Source: Candidatus Methanocomedens sp. (GTDB taxonomy: Archaea > Halobacteriota > Methanosarcinia > Methanosarcinales > Methanocomedenaceae). From it: a stretch of 8,433 nt of DNA. Below are positions 5,459-8,433 of this stretch, in pieces. Position 1 is the stretch's first letter, and the number at the start of each line of letters is the position of its first letter. The notes beneath the pieces were generated by a model. It saw only the letters and a list, made by a program, of their open reading frames with translations, had not been told where the DNA came from and did no database searches. The translations under genes and the position numbers were made by a program. The stretch spans positions 1 to 8,433 of the forward strand of contig QBUR01000152.1 of the NCBI GenBank assembly GCA_013374385.1. The letters run 5' to 3'.

Positions 5459-6616
5459 TCAGTTTTGGGGCATGTACATATGCTTGAATTGCATGTTCCT
5501 CATTATATCTTTCATTGTTATGATGCCATTTATTTTGTTATCCTGTATGACCAGGAGCCTGCCAATATTATTCTTTGCTATGGTCTGTAGTGCCTGGTAT
5601 GCTTCATTTTCAGGACTCACTGAAATGATGTCTTTGGTCATGATATCCTTTATCTGAACAGTATCTTGTTCCTGTTGGGGAACTTTTTGTACATCTTCAA
5701 AGGTCACAATCCCCAAAGGCGGTTTGTCCAGACCTTCCTGCACCGGGTATCCCATGTGTTTGAACCTGAACATCGCTTCTACAAGCTGGGATATGGTCCA
5801 GTCGGGAGGGACATATATCAAATCCTGCATCGGGGTCATGACATCTTTTACTTTGATACCTTCAAGACTGATGGCAAAGTATGTTTCCCTTTCTTCGCCC
5901 TTTGCTCCGTAGTAAATAAAAAACGCTATCAAGATGAGTATTATGTTTATAGGCTTCATGAACAGGCCGAATATTCCCATCAGGAATGCAAATGTTTTGC
6001 CTATTGAGACTGCTATTCTAGTAGCATCCATGTATGGCAGCCACATTGCCAGAAGTGCCCTGAGCACACGGCCGCCGTCCATTGGGAACGCTGGCAGCAG
6101 GTTGAATATGCCCAGAAACAGATTATAAACTGAGATAATCCCGGCAGTTATCAGCACTGCGTTTTTGGCGGTCATTCCAACCTCAGCCACTTCAACGGGA
6201 CCAAAATATACATAAAATGCATAGGTCAATATGCCGATAGCCAGGCTCAGTGCCGGACCGGCTGCGGCCATTTTTAGTTCAACCTTGGGGTTTCGGGGTA
6301 TTTCTTCCATCTGGGCCACCCCCCCGAACACAAAGAGGGTAATGCTCTGGATGTTCATGCCGTTTCTCTTGGCAACGAATGAATGGCTCAATTCATGCAA
6401 CAGGATGGTTGAGAAGAACAGGATAGATGCAATGGTGCTGAATATTATTTTTTCTATCAATGATATGTTCATGCCGTCGAATCCCAGTACCATTGTGCCT
6501 ATTTGGAATTCAATTACTGCAAAGTAGTAAATGAAAAATATGAGTATGAAAAGGAAGGTGACATGCAATTGTATGGGAATCCCAATGACTTTTCCTATTT
6601 GTAATGACCATTTCAT
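5459..6616 (-). CDS. Site-2 protease family (M50) membrane metalloprotease with two CBS domains
   Basis: A 385-residue intramembrane zinc protease of the SpoIVFB/M50B type. The zinc-binding HELSH is at 74-78, at the edge of a hydrophobic segment (about 57-75), and the second metal motif NLLPAFPMDGG is at 172-182 with D180 as the expected third ligand. Other membrane segments are likely near 16-35, 117-137, 152-172, 202-220 and 222-237. After a short linker, two CBS domains follow (about 257-312, beginning VKDVMTPMQD, and 323-378, beginning IKDIMTKD); such pairs usually bind adenosine nucleotides and could link cleavage to energy state. The substrate is unknown: homologues cut membrane-bound regulators. 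The start is supported by AGGTG at 6624-6628 and a TATA-like box at 6661-6670. The HIT gene follows after 19 bp. N-terminal MKWSLQIGKVIGIPIQLH is very typical of the archaeal and bacterial members. Confidence 0.93.
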   Translation of the reverse strand: MKWSLQIGKVIGIPIQLHVTFLFILIFFIYYFAVIEFQIGTMVLGFDGMNISLIEKIIFSTIASILFFSTILLHELSHSFVAKRNGMNIQSITLFVFGGVAQMEEIPRNPKVELKMAAAGPALSLAIGILTYAFYVYFGPVEVAEVGMTAKNAVLITAGIISVYNLFLGIFNLLPAFPMDGGRVLRALLAMWLPYMDATRIAVSIGKTFAFLMGIFGLFMKPINIILILIAFFIYYGAKGEERETYFAISLEGIKVKDVMTPMQDLIYVPPDWTISQLVEAMFRFKHMGYPVQEGLDKPPLGIVTFEDVQKVPQQEQDTVQIKDIMTKDIISVSPENEAYQALQTIAKNNIGRLLVIQDNKINGIITMKDIMRNMQFKHMYMPQN

Positions 6617-6660
6617 TTTACTGCACCTGCTTTTTATATTAAAGTAATCATATCGTGACT

Positions 6661-6670
6661 ATATTTAATA
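6661..6670 (-). promoter_or_regulatory. TATA-like element for the M50-HIT operon
   Basis: Reads TATTAAATAT on the minus strand, close to the archaeal TATA consensus. A start 26 nt downstream would fall near 6639 and leave a leader of about 22 nt with the AGGTG SD. A second candidate, TTTAATATAA nearer to the ATG, would place the start too close for the SD to be used. Confidence 0.45.
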
Positions 6671-6730
6671 CTTTATGTTAGGAGATCTGTATAGATTATG
6701 TCGTGTTGATGATATATAACATAATTCAGT

Positions 6731-6775
6731 TTATCATAAGTTCAATTATCATAATTTGAATTATGTTAATGACAA
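6731..6775. repeat. 15-bp tandem repeat in divergent promoter region
   Basis: Units are TTATCATAAGTTCAA (6731-6745), TTATCATAATTTGAA (6746-6760, 13 of 15 identical) and a degenerate TTATGTTAATGACAA (6761-6775, about 10 of 15 matching the second). The palindrome CATAATT-TG-AATTATG (6750-6765) spans the second and third units. The repeats sit between the divergent M50 and ATPase genes, just upstream of the ATPase TATA-like element, a usual place for a regulator-binding site. The region is very AT-rich, so chance similarity is possible. Confidence 0.45.
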
Positions 6776-6776
6776 C

Positions 6777-6786
6777 ATTTAAGTAA
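6777..6786 (+). promoter_or_regulatory. Possible TATA box for the ATPase gene
   Basis: ATTTAAGTAA is centred 26 nt before ATG at 6807, and no SD lies between. This spacing suggests a leaderless transcript. The call is tentative. Confidence 0.35.
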
Positions 6787-6806
6787 TCCCAGACAAATTG
6801 ATAACT

Positions 6807-8225
6807 ATGAAATACTCTTTTGTTGATCGGCACAAAGAGTTAACATTTCTTGAAGAGAAATATTCCTCCAGATCAGCCGAACTTATTATCATATACGGAA
6901 GGCGCAGGGTAGGCAAAACAGAACTTATAAAACAGTCCATTGTCCGCAATGATGGAAAATCTCTTTATTTCCTTGGTGAACTCCTGAAAGAAGGTCAGCT
7001 TGCATCCCTATATTCCAGGATTGCAGGGCTTACGCTGGATGATGATTTTCTGAAAAATAATCCGCTAAATTCGTGGCATGCCCTGTTCGACTATCTTACA
7101 AAGCTCATAGAAAAGGAGAATATGATACTGGTTTTCGATGAACTCCCATACATATATAAGAGCAACCCGGGTTTTGTATCTATATTACAGTTTTACTGGG
7201 ACGAGAAGTGGAAAGATATGGGCCTGAAGCTTATTCTGTGCGGCTCCAGTATTTCCATGATGCAGAGAATTGCACTTTCCTACGAAAGCCCAATCTATGG
7301 ACGGCGTACCGGCCAGATACATCTTAAGCCGCTTGGATTTTTGGATTTCAGGCCCCTGTTCAAAGACTGGAAGGAAGAGGATATCGTGGGAGCGTATAGC
7401 CTGCTTGGTGGTATCCCCCGTTATGCAGAAGAGTTTGACCCTGACCTGGGCCTTTCAGAAAATATCATTAGAGCACTGCTGGATAAAGATGCTTTTCTTT
7501 ACAAAGAGGCGAAATTTTTACTGATGGAGGAACTTAAGGATTTTTCGAATTATTTTTCGATAATCAAAGCTGTGGCTTTTGGAAAGACCTCTTTTACCGA
7601 AATATCACATTTTTCAGGTGTTTCTACAAGCAAATTGTATGCTTATATTTCAAGACTTGTTGAGCTGAATATATTGAGACGTGATATACCTGTTACATTG
7701 TCGAAGGAAAAGTCTACCCGAAGTGGCAATTATGTGCTTTCGGATTACTTTTTCAGGTTCTGGTTCAGGTATATTTATCCAAACTCTTCCCTTATTGAGA
7801 TAGGAAAAGTGGACATAGTTCATGAAATAATAAAAGAGGACTTCTCCAGATTTATAGGACCCATTTTTGAGGATATCTCAAGTGAACTACTCCGGAAGAT
7901 TTCTATGGAGGGAAACCTGCCGCTTCTCACGAAATGGGGGAAATGGTGGCGCAAGGGTGAAGAAATCGATATAGTTGCACTGAATGAAGATACAGGGGAT
8001 ATCTTATTTTGTGAATGCAAATGGCAGAACAGGAAAACAAATCGGGGCACTATTGTAGAATTGATAAGAAAGTCGGGGCTTGTTGAATGGATGAATAAGA
8101 ACCGGATGAACCATTATGCTGTTGTATCCAAAAGAGGGTTTACTGAGAATGCTAAAAAGTTTGCACTGGAAAACAGGGTGCATATTTTTACATTGCAGGA
8201 ATTGGTGGATAAGGTTGGGGGGTAG
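6807..8225 (+). CDS. Archaeal ATPase (PF01637-type) with C-terminal DUF234 nuclease-like domain
   Basis: A 472-residue P-loop STAND-like ATPase. The N-terminal FVDRHKEL (5-12) is typical of the archaeal ATPase family. Walker A is GRRRVGKT (31-38), Walker B is ILVFDELPYI (107-116), and LCGSS (144-148) resembles sensor 1. LGGIPRYAEEF (200-210) is a conserved family segment. Residues 240-300 contain a winged-helix region (TEISHFSGVSTSKLYAYISRL, about 264-284). The C-terminus is DUF234-like: WWRKGEEIDIVAL (380-392) and FCECKW (401-406) give a PD-(D/E)xK-type signature with E386, D388, E403 and K405, so nuclease activity is possible but unproven. ATG at 6807 is chosen over TTG at 6798, since neither has an SD and the ATG suits the TATA position. 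The gene stands alone, with a T-run after it. This family is expanded in many archaea and often found in variable regions; its role is unclear. Confidence 0.88.
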   Translation: MKYSFVDRHKELTFLEEKYSSRSAELIIIYGRRRVGKTELIKQSIVRNDGKSLYFLGELLKEGQLASLYSRIAGLTLDDDFLKNNPLNSWHALFDYLTKLIEKENMILVFDELPYIYKSNPGFVSILQFYWDEKWKDMGLKLILCGSSISMMQRIALSYESPIYGRRTGQIHLKPLGFLDFRPLFKDWKEEDIVGAYSLLGGIPRYAEEFDPDLGLSENIIRALLDKDAFLYKEAKFLLMEELKDFSNYFSIIKAVAFGKTSFTEISHFSGVSTSKLYAYISRLVELNILRRDIPVTLSKEKSTRSGNYVLSDYFFRFWFRYIYPNSSLIEIGKVDIVHEIIKEDFSRFIGPIFEDISSELLRKISMEGNLPLLTKWGKWWRKGEEIDIVALNEDTGDILFCECKWQNRKTNRGTIVELIRKSGLVEWMNKNRMNHYAVVSKRGFTENAKKFALENRVHIFTLQELVDKVGG

Positions 8226-8252
8226 TTCTAATGAGAATCTAATGTATTGGGG

Positions 8253-8265
8253 ATTTTTTCCTTTT
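8253..8265 (+). terminator. Oligo-T stretch after the ATPase gene
   Basis: ATTTTTTCCTTTT lies about 28 bp after the stop codon. Runs of T in the non-template strand end transcription in archaea. No stable hairpin precedes it. Confidence 0.45.
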
Positions 8266-8351
8266 GCAGGGGTGAACAAGCCAGGCCAGTGGTGATTAGA
8301 TTCTGAATATATTCTCGCAGGAGTTCAAAGGTTCGAATACCCTACCCTTCA
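8266..8351 (+). pseudogene. Degenerate tRNA-Leu-like sequence
   Basis: The 86 bases follow the plan of an archaeal class II tRNA. GCAGGGG stands for the 5' acceptor; T8 is followed by a D-arm with AGCCAGGCCA; a TTCTGAA anticodon loop lies at 8301-8307; the long variable arm TCTCGCAGGAGTTC ends at 8326; and the T-loop TTCGAAT is at 8332-8338, with discriminator A8351. The features that should pair do not do so cleanly: the acceptor has two mismatches, the T-stem AAAGG/ACCCT has three, including A in place of the invariant C61, and the D- and anticodon stems are also damaged. The anticodon reads CTG, which is one change from leucine CAG. The variable arm and D-loop resemble tRNA-Leu most. I judge it a decayed tRNA-Leu or a remnant of one, not a functional gene. 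Confidence 0.6.
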
Positions 8352-8433
8352 CTTACCAGACGGCGGCGGTGATGGGTTGTTAGATTCAGTTGTTGGCGGT
8401 GGATTGAAGCTATGGTATGTTAAAATATATTAT
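8352..8433. other. Terminal stretch with no recognised gene
   Basis: Bases after the tRNA-like sequence are G-rich, with related pieces GGCGGCGGTGATGG (8362 region) and GGCGGTGGATTG (8395 region). TTAGATTC, present in the tRNA-like anticodon arm at 8296-8303, recurs near 8380. The stretch ends in AT-rich sequence. No reading frame or RNA is supported. Confidence 0.4.

Noticed and set aside
8266..8351. Functional tRNA-Leu gene
   Set aside because: Mismatches in every stem and the loss of the C at position 61 make correct folding unlikely; it is listed as a pseudogene.

Overview
The window looks like a piece of a euryarchaeal chromosome, most likely from the Methanosarcinales and their relatives (methanogens or anaerobic methane oxidisers). 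The signs are: TATA-like elements about 26 nt upstream of inferred transcription starts, some with no Shine-Dalgarno (SD) site before the ATG; other genes with good GGTGAT-type SD sites; an archaeal-type ATPase with a DUF234-like C-terminus; a membrane site-2 protease with CBS domains; and a two-gene HgdB/HgdC-like pair of the kind found in methanogens. The lineage is inferred from these family resemblances; there is no marker gene such as 16S rRNA or mcrA in the window.

Layout. 1-905: two plus-strand genes, a small flavin-binding split-barrel protein and an acidic 116-aa protein of unknown function. 907-2558: a minus-strand, translationally coupled pair, a 2-hydroxyacyl-CoA dehydratase/benzoyl-CoA reductase-like component followed by its ATP-dependent [4Fe-4S] activator. 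2559-2656: divergent promoter region. 2657-4829: overlapping plus-strand queA and tgt, both of bacterial queuosine-pathway type. 4830-5025: a convergent intergenic region with hairpins and decameric repeats. 5026-6616: minus-strand operon with a CBS-containing M50 protease followed by a HIT nucleotide hydrolase. 6617-6806: an AT-rich divergent promoter region with 15-bp repeats. 6807-8225: the ATPase/DUF234 gene. 8226-8433: a T-run and a decayed tRNA-Leu-like sequence.

How the genes fit together. QueA and Tgt catalyse consecutive steps of queuosine synthesis at tRNA position 34: Tgt inserts preQ1 and QueA adds the epoxycyclopentanediol group from SAM. Archaea normally use a different TGT to make archaeosine at position 15, so this pair is the most striking content of the window. 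The HgdB/HgdC-like pair should form an ATP-driven low-potential electron-transfer system with an unknown substrate; it has one catalytic-type subunit, not two, and only four cysteines. The remaining genes look like ordinary or mildly accessory functions. I see no CRISPR array, complete insertion sequence or multi-gene defence system.
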